A stretch of DNA of 64,000 nucleotides from Acanthaster planci (taxonomy: Eukaryota; Echinodermata; Asteroidea; Valvatida; Acanthasteridae): contig NW_019091469.1 in assembly GCF_001949145.1 (NCBI RefSeq), positions 519,701 through 583,700 on the forward strand, given 5' to 3'. Position numbers and translations under genes: made by a program. Positions 46,307-58,490 of this stretch are shown here, one piece after another. The notes beneath the pieces are model-generated. The model was given only the letters and a program-made list of their open reading frames with translations, was not told the origin of the DNA and searched no databases. The stretch's first letter is position 1. The number at the start of each line of letters is the position of its first letter.

Positions 46307-48756
46307 CATACATGTATCTACTGGTATTATTTGATTATGGATTTCTGATGGTTAGTATAGTCATTACTCAATATCAATCCCACACTGTCCAGCATTTTGT
46401 GAAGACTGTAGATTCCAGACACGATTGATATCCAGATTTTTAGTCCAAAAAATTGCCATCAGGCTGCAGTGATTAACATGGCAGATTCAAAACGAACAGT
46501 GTTCTGTGAAAAAATACTTCGAAGGTCATGTGAAATCACAGCTTAGTTTAGTTTCTATTTTATTTAGGTTTGGGGTTAGTACATGAATATTGATTATATA
46601 CCCACAGTCACTTTGTTTACACAACTCAGAATATGCATTGTCATCTTAATGAGACGTCAAAAGTGAATTCAAGGTACATGTATTTGTACAAGTCCTTTGT
46701 ATGTGTATTTTTTATCCAAGAAACTTGTTAACTGTAATCAGTGTACTCAAGTACAGGGCATTAACCAAGAAGGCTTAGATTACATTAGATATTTGTACTT
46801 TTTAAATTGTGGATGTTTACTTCCACTCTTGCTGAGTGAAGTTGATGCAGTTTCTTTGAGAAAACACATTCATAGTTGATCACGCAAAAAAAATGTTTGT
46901 TACAGCTGTAGTTTAAATCATGAAGGAATCATCACATATGCTCTGCAGGATTTCTAAAAAACCAAATTCTGAATAGTTGTTGGCCTCTCCGAATGAGTTC
47001 TTTGTAGATGTGACTAAAAATTGTTCAAATTCTTGTTAGTTTATTAACCAAACTGATAAGGGTGTCTTTTTTGCTGTTTATTTTATTGTGATATGAGAAC
47101 TTGGGAGGTGCAAACAAAATCACAGAGTTTCAACGGTCATTTTTTTTCCATTTCAAATGTTAAGTAGTTCATGAAAGTAAACGTAGCAAGAGAGTCAAAT
47201 TTTAATTACTCTCTAAAAAGAATGAATTACCGAGGTATGTTAACGATTGCTTCGGGAGGGCAGACATGAATGTGTGGTATTCTGACAAAGTTAAACTAAT
47301 GTTTCTTTTTACTGCTAGATCTATGCACAAGTGTAATTTCCCATTCCCTATGCATTTTGAAATAAAGCATGTACTGTACTTATCCTTGAGATCAGGGTCA
47401 TTTCTGTACGTCATCTAATTTGGCTCATTTTCTATGAAATATTGCTTGTAAGTGTATCTTTTGTAGATTTTGCATCAATGTACATTTACTCTAATATCAC
47501 TAAACAGTGATCCAAACTCAGAAAATCACGCAAACCAGAACAAAGGATTGGTGCAGAGAATTTGAGTAGCTTTATTTGAAATGCATCTGACTTGTCTCCA
47601 CTCTAGTCAACTGTTTGGATCCCTACCACTGACCAAGAGACATGCACGTAGTTGCATTTCTGGTACACATTAGTGGTCGTAGTTGTCAGGAAGCACAGGG
47701 AACCGTTGACATGGAAATCAGTTTATGAAGTGGTTGTGACCAAGTAATCAAATGAGGAATGAAATACTCCCTTTGACAAGGTGGGACTATGATTTTTCAC
47801 AACATTGGTTTGACTACGTGTAGGTACATGTAATAGGATTTTGCAACACTTTCACCCTTGTCAGAAGATTCTCAGTACTGGTAGCTAACTTACTGAAGTA
47901 TGTTTACATGACAGACCTTACTTTAATTTAAAGACCTGACTCCTGTATAACCTATGCATGTCTTCATTTGTCAAAAGTGGTACAAATTTCACAGTTTCTA
48001 GAAGTGTTTGACCCAGAATGATTCAGTCCTTCAGTTATGCAATCAGAAGACTTCCCTAGGCTGGAAAGCATAGTTTGGACTGAAGTAAGAAGAGAAAAAA
48101 TATTGAAACAAAGTTTTGTGCGGTTGAAACAAAATTTTGGTATGGTATAGACTAGCACTTACACCAATTTAAACTGCCCAAAATGAAATCTGTACATGTC
48201 TGATTGTGCATGTCACTCCGTTATTAACAAATTCAGTGTTTGCTAGGGCAGTAACTAGTACATGTAATTGTAAATACTTTGCAATTAAATTTGTGGCTAT
48301 GTCATGCATGTTCCTTTCTCATGATATATTTCATAAGGCATACAATGTACAGTACTAAAATTTCTTTTTCTATTAGGTAAACCAAATTTTATTGTATTAA
48401 AGTACAGAATTATTTTACTCCAATGTTACTGCTTATCCTGTGCATGTAAATAAATTACTCAGTACTTGGTTGAGATTGTGTAAGACTGATTTGTAGAATG
48501 CAGGTAAATTGTACATTTAATGGAATCTAAATGAAAGGCAGACAAGAGTGAAAAAAACAAACAAACTTGTACTTGATTTGTGCTTTGAGAAGCAAGACCA
48601 TTGGTATATTGTATACTGTTAAAATGTTTATTTTGATGATCATTTGTGTAAATTGTCAAAAGGGAAAAGCACAACTTTCGTGGAAATATTTAAGATTTAA
48701 AGTCATGAATCAAAAGACCTAAAAGAAAGTGCCATCAGCTGGAAGACTATGGCCAC

Positions 48757-48886
48757 CTTTCCATGTGCACATTTATTTGGTCGGGTCATATCATTTGCTG
48801 TTTGACTCCCGTACAATTTCAATGAAAGCTTCTCTGCAATTGGCGCAACAGATGCGACGCACACGGAAAATGTGCACATGGAAAGG
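48757..48886. repeat. Short inverted repeat pair, possible MITE
   Basis: CCTTTCCATGTGCACATTT at the left and AAATGTGCACATGGAAAGG at the right are perfect 19-bp inverted termini about 90 bp apart. The interior does not pair strongly. This fits a very small non-autonomous element. Confidence 0.5.
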
Positions 48887-50185
48887 TTCTGTAAGTCATT
48901 TACTCAGTTATATACAAATTTTCCCTGAGACAGAATTAACACTGATTTACCTTACTTTGTGTATACACACATACTGGCACTGTAGTGGAGGGGGGGTGGT
49001 GCTAAAACTCAGTCCTGAATTTCCTAACAAAAGTAATGGCCTCCTCACTGCCAACCAGGGCTGGTACATGTACACTGTGGTTGCGTGTTTTCAAAAGTGT
49101 CCAAATAGGGCAGTCATTTGCCCTAGTGATACTGTGCACTGGTTAAATAACATCTATCAAAGAGGAGCTGAGAAACCATGAGAAGGCTGGGACATGGAGT
49201 GTCGAGTGCAAGCAACTGTTCACATAACTTGCACCTTTCAGTAATATCTGTAATATCAAGGGTACAAACCTAGTACCAGCTCTGGCTATCTTTACTATTT
49301 GTAAACCAACTTTGTGTCTCTACTGCCCTTGTGTGTATCTATTGGGTGCACGCTCCAATGAAAACTGAATGCTGTGTGTAGTTTAAGACTTTCAAAGAAA
49401 ATGTTTGTCGGTATGGATTATGTGAGGATCGGAATTTCACTGTGCATTGCTTGTCTTCAGTAGTGGTTGGTTTACTAGAAAGCTGTGCCAGTCTTCTGAT
49501 TTCCATGTAAACTGAATTTGTTTTGTATCATGTATCCGCAGACTGAAATTACAACTTAAGTGACCAGTTTTGAATTGTCATTGGAGTGTGCTGGACATAT
49601 CCACCTTGGCCTGGTGAATGTTTATAAGCAGCCAAATGATGCCAAAATGGCTGTAATGTGCGTTTGCTACATTGCGTGTTTGTTTTTTGGTTTTTTTTTA
49701 AAGCAGCAACGCAGTGATAGAATGGTACATCATTAAACAAAGCAGCCAAGGAACTTTTGTGTAACTTTGAATTTGTTCAGTGTGACTTGTTATTTCTGGT
49801 TGTGTCTCGAGTGGAGGTGATGCCCTTTTCGAAAACAGGCAGGGTGAGATTTGACCGCTTGCCAAGATAATTATCATGAAAGGATTCAATTCTTTCCAAT
49901 TATTAAAAATATGAAAATTCCATTAACTTCTTGTATCTTTCTCAACAGTTAACTACACCTCATTGACTGCATTCACATGCCTTGGGTAGACTTACAGTAA
50001 TTTCATACACCGCTTCTTTCCAAGGAAATTTTTCCCATTAAAACAGCAGAAAGTTGTTCGAATTACTAATCACCATCTACTTTGTGCTTCATAAGAAGTT
50101 ATTGGTGTCTCATGGGGTCAGTGTCATTGTGCGTTACACTGCTCCAAAATCAGAATACAGTCAGCTTGTTGCTTTTTTTTGTCTG

Positions 50186-50347
50186 TCATGTCTCGCTATT
50201 TCCATGGATGATTCCCTTGCCTCTCAATAACCTCTCCAGCTCTCCTGATTCATGTTTGCGTTGGACATCTGTTCCCCCTCCCACGTACTCTTTGTCGATG
50301 AAGACACTGGGAACTGTTGAGATGCCTGTCATGTCGCACAAAACTTT
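50186..50347 (-). CDS. Glutaredoxin terminal coding exon
   Basis: Encodes KVLCDMTGISTVPSVFIDKE, YVGGGTDVQRKHESGELERL and LRGKGIIHGNSET, then TGA at 50186-50188. The acceptor is ...gatcttcag. No long frame marks it, but the TVPxVFI and VGG motifs are unmistakable. Confidence 0.88.
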   Translation of the reverse strand, partial: KVLCDMTGISTVPSVFIDKEYVGGGTDVQRKHESGELERLLRGKGIIHGNSET

Positions 50348-51310
50348 CTGAAGATCATAGCATCAGAAAAGAAGAGAAATTTATGATTTTTTGCTATGCC
50401 TGTGTTCAGATTGGGAGAGGAAAATGAGAAAAACAACCCCATTGACACATCCAAATGTGGGAATAACGCCGCTATTCTGCACATTTTCTGCACCAATATG
50501 CAGTGTTAATAGGTCTATGTACTGATGATGTCACATTATTATGTGCACTTTCCTGTGGAGCCAGTGGGAGCCCATGGTGCACTGAGCAGCACACTGGGTT
50601 CCGGCATCTAAAGGACAATTAAATTCCACGACTTTTCCATGACAAAAGTATGAAAATCCATGACCCAGTAATGCAATTTCTTGGACTATTCAGCCTTTCA
50701 AGTTGCGAATACAAACACACGCTTTATGCACTTTTTCTGAGAACAGAAATCAAACAGAGTGTTTGAAAAGTTCCATGACCTTAGTCATTTTTACAAAATT
50801 TCCAGGCCTGGAAAACAAAAACAAATTTCCATGACTTTTCCAGGCCATGGGAACCTTGAGCACAGGAAAGTACACAGGTAAACAAAGTGTGGTATCATCA
50901 GTATTAAACAGGTTTACTGTAGTCCCAAGCTATTCAAATAAAGTGTGACAAAGACATGGCTTTGTTCTGGCAGTGCACTTGTGTTCAAATTTGCGATGGA
51001 CTCAACCACATTGTTGTCAAATTCTGCACAATAATTAAAACATGAATGAATAGGGGGGACCTTTTGTAGTTGGGCTGTCTTTCAAATCTTCCCCTTTTGA
51101 GTCAAGGTGGGCATCCCTTTGTACCTGTATGTCTTGGACATCTGGCCTGAGTTCAATCTCCAACACCTTAAAGTCTCTCACACCTGCCTCCTTCAGTGTG
51201 CTCTTGGCCAGCAGACAGAATGGACAGGTCGATTTGGAGAAGACCATGACACGGTGGGCTTCAATGAGTCCCCTGACCAAACTGTATAAATAGAATACAC
51301 AAGATGCCAT
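50186..51310 (-). CDS. Glutaredoxin (dithiol CPFC type), two exons
   Basis: Thiol-disulphide oxidoreductase that uses glutathione to reduce protein disulphides and mixed disulphides. The model gives 115 residues, near the usual 100-115 for single-domain glutaredoxins. Visible hallmarks are AHRVMVFSKSTCPFC (redox pair Cys29/Cys32), the cis-proline loop STVPSVFID (Pro75) and the glutathione-binding YVGGGTDV segment. The exons are 51125-51310 and 50186-50347, joined at CAG|gtacaa in phase 0. The start ATG at 51310 has G at -3 and +4. However, a strong acceptor (tatttatacag) lies at 51282 inside this exon, so a spliced upstream first exon with a different N terminus is an equal possibility. No thioredoxin reductase exons follow, which argues against the fused Grx-TrxR (TGR) enzyme. 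Cytosolic versus mitochondrial location cannot be told. Confidence 0.85.
50612..50852. repeat. Dispersed repeat with CCATGACTTTTCCAGGC words (intronic)
   Basis: Several copies of TTCCATGACTTTTCCAGG-like words appear in one orientation, and GCCTGGAAAA in the other. This word set is widespread in animal genomes as part of non-autonomous DNA elements (recalled, not searched). It sits in the glutaredoxin intron. Ends are approximate. Confidence 0.4.
51125..51310 (-). CDS. Glutaredoxin coding exon with CPFC active site
   Basis: Encodes LVRGLIEAHRVMVFSKSTCP, FCLLAKSTLKEAGVRDFKVL and EIELRPDVQDIQ. The 3' border is firm. The 5' border is 51310 if the ATG is used, or 51281 if an upstream exon is spliced in. 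Confidence 0.85.
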
Positions 51311-53156
51311 TACTTGCACATTGAAAGCAAAACAAACTTCATTGGCAGGGATTAAAATGTCAATCAACAAATCAATCACTCTCCATTTCACAGACTGGTG
51401 TACTGGACAGATGATTTTTTCTGAATGACTATCCACCCATCTTGTTTATAAACATGAGCTAAATGGTAAAAGCACTTCTGGATAATTGAAAAAAAATGGT
51501 GGAAAATATGAACAAATTTTAATCACTTTTGAAGTTGTGCAGTGGACAAAAGAGAATCAGCTATTCACAGGAATTTGTAACAGGCAGATCTACCAGATTC
51601 ATACTCAAACCTTGTCGAAATGGTATGCCTACGTCAATTTGTCATGTTTTCAGGTGATTTGCATTTAGGAATTATACAAGTAAAACGAGACAGCCCGCCC
51701 TTATGCAGACTAGTTTTTGATATTTAAATTTACCCCTAGAACTTAGGGGTTCTTGGGGTAAATTAAAATTTTGTGACAATCAAAGCATAAGTGGTCTAAT
51801 AACATTACATAGAAGACAAGACTGGTCCTCACTAGGGTGAACCATACACTGTCTCTCTTAGCAGGTCAAGGACTAAAATATTAATTTAAAGGTAAAAATT
51901 TCATCACTTTTGCCATCAAGTTATATTAAGTAATTCATTTTCCAACAAAGGCCTAATCAATGTTTTGTCTGAAGGCAATTAGGCAAGGCCCTTTTCAATC
52001 TAGCAGATCCAATTCCATCCAAATGTCATACCCACCAATCAGGCAGATATTAATCACCCAGATAGCCTACATACATGTAGCCTATCAAGCACTACTTCCA
52101 GAACTGTAAGGTTTATACAAACCTTACAGATGGCCATGTACAAACTCCCATAAACACGTTTTGGCCGTTTTGAATGTGCTATCTTACTCTTTCATCACAG
52201 CTACTTGTGCAACCAAATTTCATACATGGGGATGTTTATTTACCTTATATCCTCATTAAAATGGTGAAATTCTTGATGAACATTTTCCCTCCCACCCACA
52301 CTACAGAAAAACAGCAGCATTTAGTCTCAATAATTCTCAGCTGTGTGATAGCTCGAACAATCGTACAGCTACTATCTTTTCCTTCTGTTTTCCTGTCACC
52401 CACAGATCATGAAAGCCACAATGTGATTGGCCATATTTGTTTCCATTCCAATGACCAATCAGTTCTGGAAGTAATCAAGCATCATTGCCTAAAAGTATTA
52501 TCATACACATCATGCCGGTGAATCATTGACATTCATGACGGTTGGCCCTCTGTCTAACAGGTTTAACTAGGCCAAGTACTAGCCTATGATTATGAACAGT
52601 CATGACACTGATAAATGAGGAAGTTTGCACAGTTAGCATGGTTCGCCTGACCACAAAGCCTAGACATGCTAGAGTAGAGAGCTTTGTGGGTTTTCATGCT
52701 TCATCATTATTATCATCAGTCATGCCATCCCCATCATCATTATCATCTTCATCATTTGTTCAAAAAATGTGTCAACCCTCTCTCGTTCCGATCTATTTCA
52801 CTCCCATATATAAAAGACTTGAGTATGCCGTATTTGTGTCTACACGTCTTCCTTTTAGTGCCCTCCAATTCCACCTACTTCCTCACGGGCGCAGCCATCT
52901 TGTTTGTTGTTTTCAGTAAGGTAGTCTCTTTTCAGCATAAAATAATTGTGAGCCAAAAACCGCCAATAATTAATGTACAGCGTTTCACTCAGTCTAAATC
53001 CTACTTTGGTGAAAAAATTCAATCTTATATTTTTCGTCTTATCTTTTATTGTCGTAACTAAATTAATTAAAGTTATGTTTTTGCGGACATGGATCTTTTC
53101 AATTGGTGTATCGGGCTGAAAAGAGACTAAAACACTGTTATTTAGTCTGATTTCCG
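51311..53156. other. Gene-free interval upstream of glutaredoxin
   Basis: No coding exon is found. On the minus strand AAGATGGCTGCGCCC|gtgagg at 52902-52881 resembles a YY1-type initiator with a start codon and a donor, and could mark the true glutaredoxin 5' end. Its phase (0) does not fit the internal acceptor (needs 2), so another exon or a non-coding role would be required. Confidence 0.35.
52697..52760. repeat. Degenerate ATC trinucleotide repeat
   Basis: The stretch is mostly repeats of CAT/ATC with interruptions (TCATCATTATTATCATCAGT and similar). It is a simple-sequence tract. Confidence 0.7.
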
Positions 53157-53290
53157 ATCACGTCGTGGCGTGACTGGAGGCGGGAATCAGTCTACACCCG
53201 CACGTGGCATGGCCGCGGCCGCGGAGGGCCGGGGAGCGCGCATGGCCGGCGCTGCCGGCGCGCAGCCGCCGGGATATTGGATTTACAGAC
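53157..53290. promoter_or_regulatory. Short GC-rich, CpG-dense island
   Basis: A sharp island in AT-rich surroundings, with GGCCGCGGCCGCGGAGGGCC, GAGCGCGCATGGCCGG and CGCGCAGCCGCCGGG. CpGs are dense and partly palindromic. It may be the promoter of the minus-strand glutaredoxin (1.85 kb away) or of an unseen gene. Short alanine-rich frames occur in it on both strands but none can be extended. Confidence 0.4.
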
Positions 53291-53654
53291 CAGCCATAGA
53301 GGGCGCCATATTTGAATGACTCTTGAAGTTGTCAGGTGAAAATTGTCTCAGGATTTGGTAAGAATTAAACGCATTTACTTTGTGTGTAACAATTCAGAAT
53401 TTACCAAATAAAGTGCTAGGTTGTTGGACCAACATTTAAATGTACCCTCCATGCAGTCTGCAGAAATAAGGCAGGTTTAATGTGTATGTTTGGACCTATG
53501 AAATTTACGAGAAAGGGACGGGTATTGCACTCGAGCTACTCGTCTGTTGACCTTGACCCTTTACTTATTAACGGTACGCTGCTCTTCCCTACACTACAGC
53601 CACATGCCCATAATTACCGAATTGTTGTTGGCTTTTTCAAGCTCTGTAGTTTTC

Positions 53655-53818
53655 ATAAGCCTTATAGCTAATACTGCATGGGTGATTTTACTCAATGGTA
53701 GAAAGACATTGTGGGAAGGAAAAAGGAGCTAGCAAATATTGTTTCTTTTTCCTTCCCACAATGCCTTTCTACCATTGCACAAAATCACCCATGCAGTAAC
53801 CAGTAGTTGCGATAAGGC
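53655..53818. repeat. Foldback element (arms about 70 bp)
   Basis: The left arm (53655-53726) contains ACTGCATGGGTGATTTT, CAATGGTAGAAAG and CATTGTGGGAAGGAAAAAG. The right arm (53745-53818) contains their reverse complements in mirrored order. The loop is about 18 bp. Arms differ at a few positions, so the element has aged since insertion or formation. Confidence 0.8.
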
Positions 53819-53963
53819 TCATGACCACACTCTTCTAGTTTTAAAAATGTCATTGCTTTAGAACGGTCCTCAACAGACAAGTTATTTTTCTACACCAAAC
53901 AAAATTTTATCACTTCAGAAACACATGAAAAATAGCATGTGTACATGTACCTGGCATTTCCTG

Positions 53964-54003
53964 CCATGCCGTGCACGGCATGGGCGGTCACTGCATGCAG
54001 TGA
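53964..54003. repeat. Two adjacent perfect palindromes
   Basis: CCATGCCGTGCACGGCATGG (53964-53983) is a perfect 20-bp palindrome. TCACTGCATGCAGTGA (53988-54003) is a perfect 16-bp palindrome 4 bp further on. Their significance is unknown. Confidence 0.8.
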
Positions 54004-54255
54004 GCAGTTTAGGCCAAGCTTAGCCTGGGTAAACAGGAAACAGCTGTTGCATCTCAACTCCTGGTGCCGCTGCTGTATTTGCATAATGTGACATTATGGT
54101 TTTGGGGTCACAAACTTGATGTCATGATGTTTCGACCTGTCAACGTCAATGTGCATGAACGTATGAAGTCCAAAAATGAGCTCGCTTGAAAAAGTAATAT
54201 GGGCATGTGGCTGTAGGGGAGTGCAGCGTACCATAGGCCACATTACTGGGGCTAC

Positions 54256-54385
54256 AAACGTACATGCGTGACTGTATAGTCGCCAGGTCCCTTATTTTGC
54301 TACTTATTGTGAAAACCAATCAGACTTGACAATAGGCAGCGAAATTAGGGACTTAACGACTATACGGTCATGCACGTTAGTGTTT
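54256..54385. repeat. Foldback element (arms about 55 bp)
   Basis: The left arm (54256-54310) reads AACGTACATGCGTGACTGTA then TAGTCGCCAGGTCCCTTATT and on. The right arm (54329-54385) is its reverse complement with about one mismatch in five. The loop is 18 bp. It lies 440 bp from the previous foldback and is unrelated to it in sequence. Confidence 0.75.
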
Positions 54386-57300
54386 ACCTTTGCATCCATT
54401 GACAGATTCGTACTTCCAGAACTGTTAGGTTTATACCTTCATAATCTTAGCTTAGGCCAGGAGAATGAACATCTCGTACGTCCGGACAATTTTAGAAAAA
54501 CCACGAGGCTTTTTTTCAACATTCATTATTCATTAGTTGGTGAGCATGCCGCATATCCGTAGCGAGTATGCGTCCATGCAAAGGGAACCAACCTTGAAAG
54601 TAGACAGGCTCTCAGTCCATCTTGCTTCATGCCATTTGTACACGCACACACTACGAACTCCAGATTTACTTTGCAGCCATTTTTTAACCTTTCTCGACGG
54701 GAAAAACAATTTTTCTGAATTAAAAACTGATTGAAAAATATTGAAAATTTTTGGCAGCTGTTTCAGTGGTATGCGGGCGGTTGATGGAAATCCGGGATAT
54801 TCACTCTCACAGCCTTACAGTTGTGGAAGTAACAGATTCGTTGTCGTAACAGACAGCTCGACTGTTCTGACAACAGTTCAACTTGGACACAAATACAGCT
54901 TGACCATCGTCAAAATCTCCCAGGTTTAGGCTAGGCTGACATGATTATCTCTACATTTGGTTATTTGGCTCCTTTGAATAACAACATGAATACAGTTTAG
55001 GCAGTCATGACAGTGGATATTTAATTGTCACTGGCAAATTTAACTAGGGCCTAAATGATATTTAGATGTACCTAGTCAGGCACATGCGCGGTACCTTTTT
55101 TTTCCTTTCTATTTTCTATTCCTTAAAAATAGGCCTTACTTAGCCTTCATGTACTTCAAGTGGCAAATCTTAGTCTGGCTCTACGTCTACTAGGCCTACC
55201 CCAGAACTGTACAGTTCGTTGTCTGCCACGAACCCGGTAGAGAACAAGCATTTTCTGCCATAGGTTGTATGTAATGTTTAGCATGGATTGTGGGATATGT
55301 ACATGTACCCATAGAAGTACATGTACTGTTTCATTCAGCCAAAAATTTCTCTGTAAGGTGGCTTACACTCCTGTGTACCAAGAAAAAAAAGGTCAAACTT
55401 TGCTGATTTTATAAAAACTGTGCAAATACTGACAGTCGTGCGATTCACATACACTAGTACACCCATACTTGTAAAGACAAGCTGCAACCAAGTGGTTGAC
55501 TAAGGCTGCAGTCGATGTGTACATGTACACATATATTGCTGGATGAAATGGCAGTTGGCCACGGCTTTCGGGAGGGGGGGATCACACAGATTAGTAGCAG
55601 GGCTCCTAACTAATTTATGTTCAAGAATGACAAGCAACAGTCAAACAGTTCTTAACAATGTGCAACACCAACTTATCTCTGATAAGGGATTCAAGGACTT
55701 TACATTGTATGCTTCTTTAGCTTACATGTACATGTACAAGACAATAGTTCAGATTTCTCTTGCTCTTGAACCTTTCTTTAATAGTGGACAGATCCTTGCA
55801 TCCTTCTTGTCCTGTGGGATCTTGCTTTTCCCACTTGACTTTTCCAAATCATCTTTGGAGGCATCACTACATGCTAGGATGTACATGTATGTCATCTATT
55901 AAAGCCTGGGCACTTGTCACTGTTCTTCCACTTCTCAAGAACGTTAAACTCAGAAACATTACATCACACAATTTGGTAGTGGCTTTACTCTCCACCATTG
56001 GCAAATCCCCTGCAGGCTCTTCTCTAAAAGTGACTTGAGGAAGTCACTCAGTACATGTACTTCAGCAGTTTATTAATATCAATGAGTGAGCCATCTACAT
56101 TGTACCCTTGCCAACTCGGTGATTCCAACTTTAACCTAGCTGCTTTTGTAACAGCTATAAAACCTTTTGGGGCTTTCTTTAAAATCAGAGATGAGTTTAT
56201 CCTTGTACTCAGCTTTTATCTCTTTGCTTACCAATTTTCTTGTAGCATTTGTCTTTCATACTCTACATAATCTAAGTAGAGTTGGCTTTTCCTAAAGCGT
56301 TGCTACAAATAGTTTTTTCATGACTGATTTTCAAACCCTTTCTTTCAGCCACGTACCACATTTATCTTGTCTCTCTTTGGCAAACAGTCTTCAACTGGCA
56401 GATGGTATTTCTCCTTCAGGAACTGCCGTGTTACAGTCCTTGTTCTCTGTCTCCTTCCACTCTTCATCTTCAAAATGTTCTGTGTTGAATGACATGTATG
56501 ATTTCCATGATTGTACTTGTGGGCATTTCTCCTTCCTTCTACCATTGAAATTCCTGAGTAGCACACAGAGGTCCAAATCAAACCATCACAATCACTCTTC
56601 CTAAGAAATGGCACATGAAACCAATTTCCACTATACGTGTAAATTCTTTATAAGTTGAAGACCAACTCCAACTGTTTTAAAAATTTTGACAATAAACTGT
56701 GATTGCGTTTAGTGTGTAATAAATCATACATTCATTACCCCAATCTGACCACTGGCGGCGCTGTTGAGAACGAAATTTGTATGATGTAATACCGGAGAAA
56801 ACATTGAGACTGATATCTGTGGCATGAATGGTTCTGCTACAAACGTACATATACATGAACATTGAGCTACAGGTGCATGCAATTTCTTAATAAAGTTCCA
56901 CTCCTTCATTTCAAAGAAATATTATTCCGGAATTTGCTGAACAACTGTCTTGGGAGGTGAACAATTGCCATGAAGTCATTAATGCCAACCGGGACGTCTA
57001 TGTGGCTGGAATTAGGCCCTAGTTTGCCTAATTCTCACGGTAACAGATTTGTCCGTCCTTTTCCAAAGTGGTCAAACAGATCCACGACAAAGCTAAATCT
57101 GCTGGCTCAGATTTCTGATGCTAGGGAGTCAAAACCGGTCTTGCATCACACAGTCACTCTCCAAAACTCTGTCTTTCTCGAACAAGTCAAAATGACTTCT
57201 GACTCTTTATCTCTCTCTCACATAAGAAAACTCCAACATGCATCCAAAGATTCTGATTGTGTTTGATTGCACAATGCAACCTATTCTGAACAAAATACCG

Positions 57301-57671
57301 TTGTGTAAAACGGGAAGGCGTTTTCCCACTTTGCGAACACCTTCTCTGAATGGCAGAGTTACATCTACGTGGGAATGACGAACAAATGATTGCTAAAACT
57401 TTTGGACGATTCCATTATCTTGGGGGTAGATTTATATATACTCAGAATAAAAACAATGAAAGGAACACAGTAAAAACATGATCGGAAAAACACAACATTC
57501 AATTCATGCACTGGTTGCACTGTAACACATTCTGTCCTTTAGAATTACTGGGGCAGGTGTATACACCATCAATCAATCACCTTGTCTTTACCATTGTATT
57601 TAACCTGACACCAACCTGTGTCCTCAAAGTTCATGTCCTCCGTTTCTTTACAAGGAGACACCTTTATATCC
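54386..57671. other. Gene-free interval left of the LINE remnant
   Basis: No coding exon is recognised. If the LINE on the right were full length its reverse transcriptase would fall here on the minus strand, but I found no RT core motif, so that part is missing or decayed beyond recognition. Confidence 0.5.
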
Positions 57672-57863
57672 TTAATTAATGTAGAGCAGTACACCTCCAC
57701 CAAGTTCGCCCCTCCTATCTTTCCATAATAGTTGGTAGCCAGCTGTTACAATTTCAGTATTGGGTACATTACTATTGCACTGTGATTCTGTAATGCCTAT
57801 GGTCTGCTGTCTTTTCCGTTGCATCTTACTGCTCACCTGTTTTGTCCATGATACTTTTGACAT
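57672..57863 (-). pseudogene. LINE endonuclease (EEP) N-terminal fragment
   Basis: Encodes IGITESQCNSNVPNTEI, GYQLLWKDRRGELGGGVLLYI and then a stop. IGITESWxNSxIPxxEI..GYxLxRKDRxGxxGGGVLLY is the usual start of the LINE EEP endonuclease. The usual Trp after TES is a Gln here, and the frame ends early. Confidence 0.7.
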
Positions 57864-58049
57864 AGCAATAAGAACACTTTAAAAAGTGGTTTTGGCTGAC
57901 CATCAGCATCTATGCTCAGACCTCCATTCTGTTTGCAGTCCAACAATTCATCAACATTCACATTCTTGTATGGTACTTTACATTACCACCTTGCATAGAT
58001 ATACATATGCTGGAAGGACGCCTTTGTTTATCCATGTTATGCCCTTTAA

Positions 58050-58460
58050 GAGTGTTTACGACTCTTATCTGAACGAAACTCTTACCAATTACTTATTTTC
58101 AAATCCTTGTCCCCCTCATCTTGATGTTCTTTTAGCCCAGCTATTAATCTATCTTGTTACTCAGTAGGTGTCACGTCAGAAGTTCTGTAAACCTTACCAA
58201 CTTTTCTATCCTCTGAATCTCAAAGTGCCTCATCTGACGAGAGGATTCTCTTTTTGATGCTCAAATCTTGGAGCTTTATCCTGAAAAGCCTTGGTTTACC
58301 ATCATCTCTTTTTTTTGCCCAACCCAATTGGTCTCTCTATCTTTATATCATTCACAATGCCCCCCCCAAAAAAATCATGACTTCCAGCATTCTAGAAATG
58401 TCTTACCTTTTCCAATCCTCTGATTCCTTGTCATCTCCCTTAGAGATATGCAAATAATGC
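58050..58460 (-). pseudogene. LINE ORF1 core and C-terminal fragment, broken
   Basis: In shifting frames the minus strand reads GDDKESEDWKR, GIVNDIKIERPIGLGKKKR, GKPRLFRIKLQDLSIKKRIL, then DRKVGKVYRTSDVTPTE and, after a stop, DRLIAGLKEH. The order ERPxRLGK..KPRPLxxKL..KKxIL..VYxTxDxTPxE is what LINE ORF1 proteins of this kind show. Frameshifts fall at homopolymers. Confidence 0.55.
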
Positions 58461-58490
58461 TCACTCTCTTCTCTCACTCCTCAAGCTCAT

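Larger units (their letters stand above)
43945..50185. other. GAB 3' UTR and gene-free interval
   Basis: AATAAA signals on the plus strand at 45409-45414 and 47361-47366 are candidates for the GAB transcript end. Elements inside are a Tigger-like MITE (44747-45061), a foldback (45941-46306) and a short inverted repeat (48757-48886). No coding exon is recognised. The glutaredoxin 3' UTR enters from the right on the minus strand. Confidence 0.6.

Noticed and set aside
50186-51310. Glutaredoxin exons as the N-terminal part of a thioredoxin-glutathione reductase
   Set aside because: The second exon ends in a stop right after the glutaredoxin fold, and no reductase exons follow on the minus strand.
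54741-54929. Open frame with a protein-like composition (plus strand)
   Set aside because: Only 62 residues, no recognisable motif and no splice partner.
55500-57300. Possible LINE reverse transcriptase on the minus strand
   Set aside because: It is in the expected place, but no RT core motif such as a YADD-type box was seen in any frame; the frames are broken and unlike RT.
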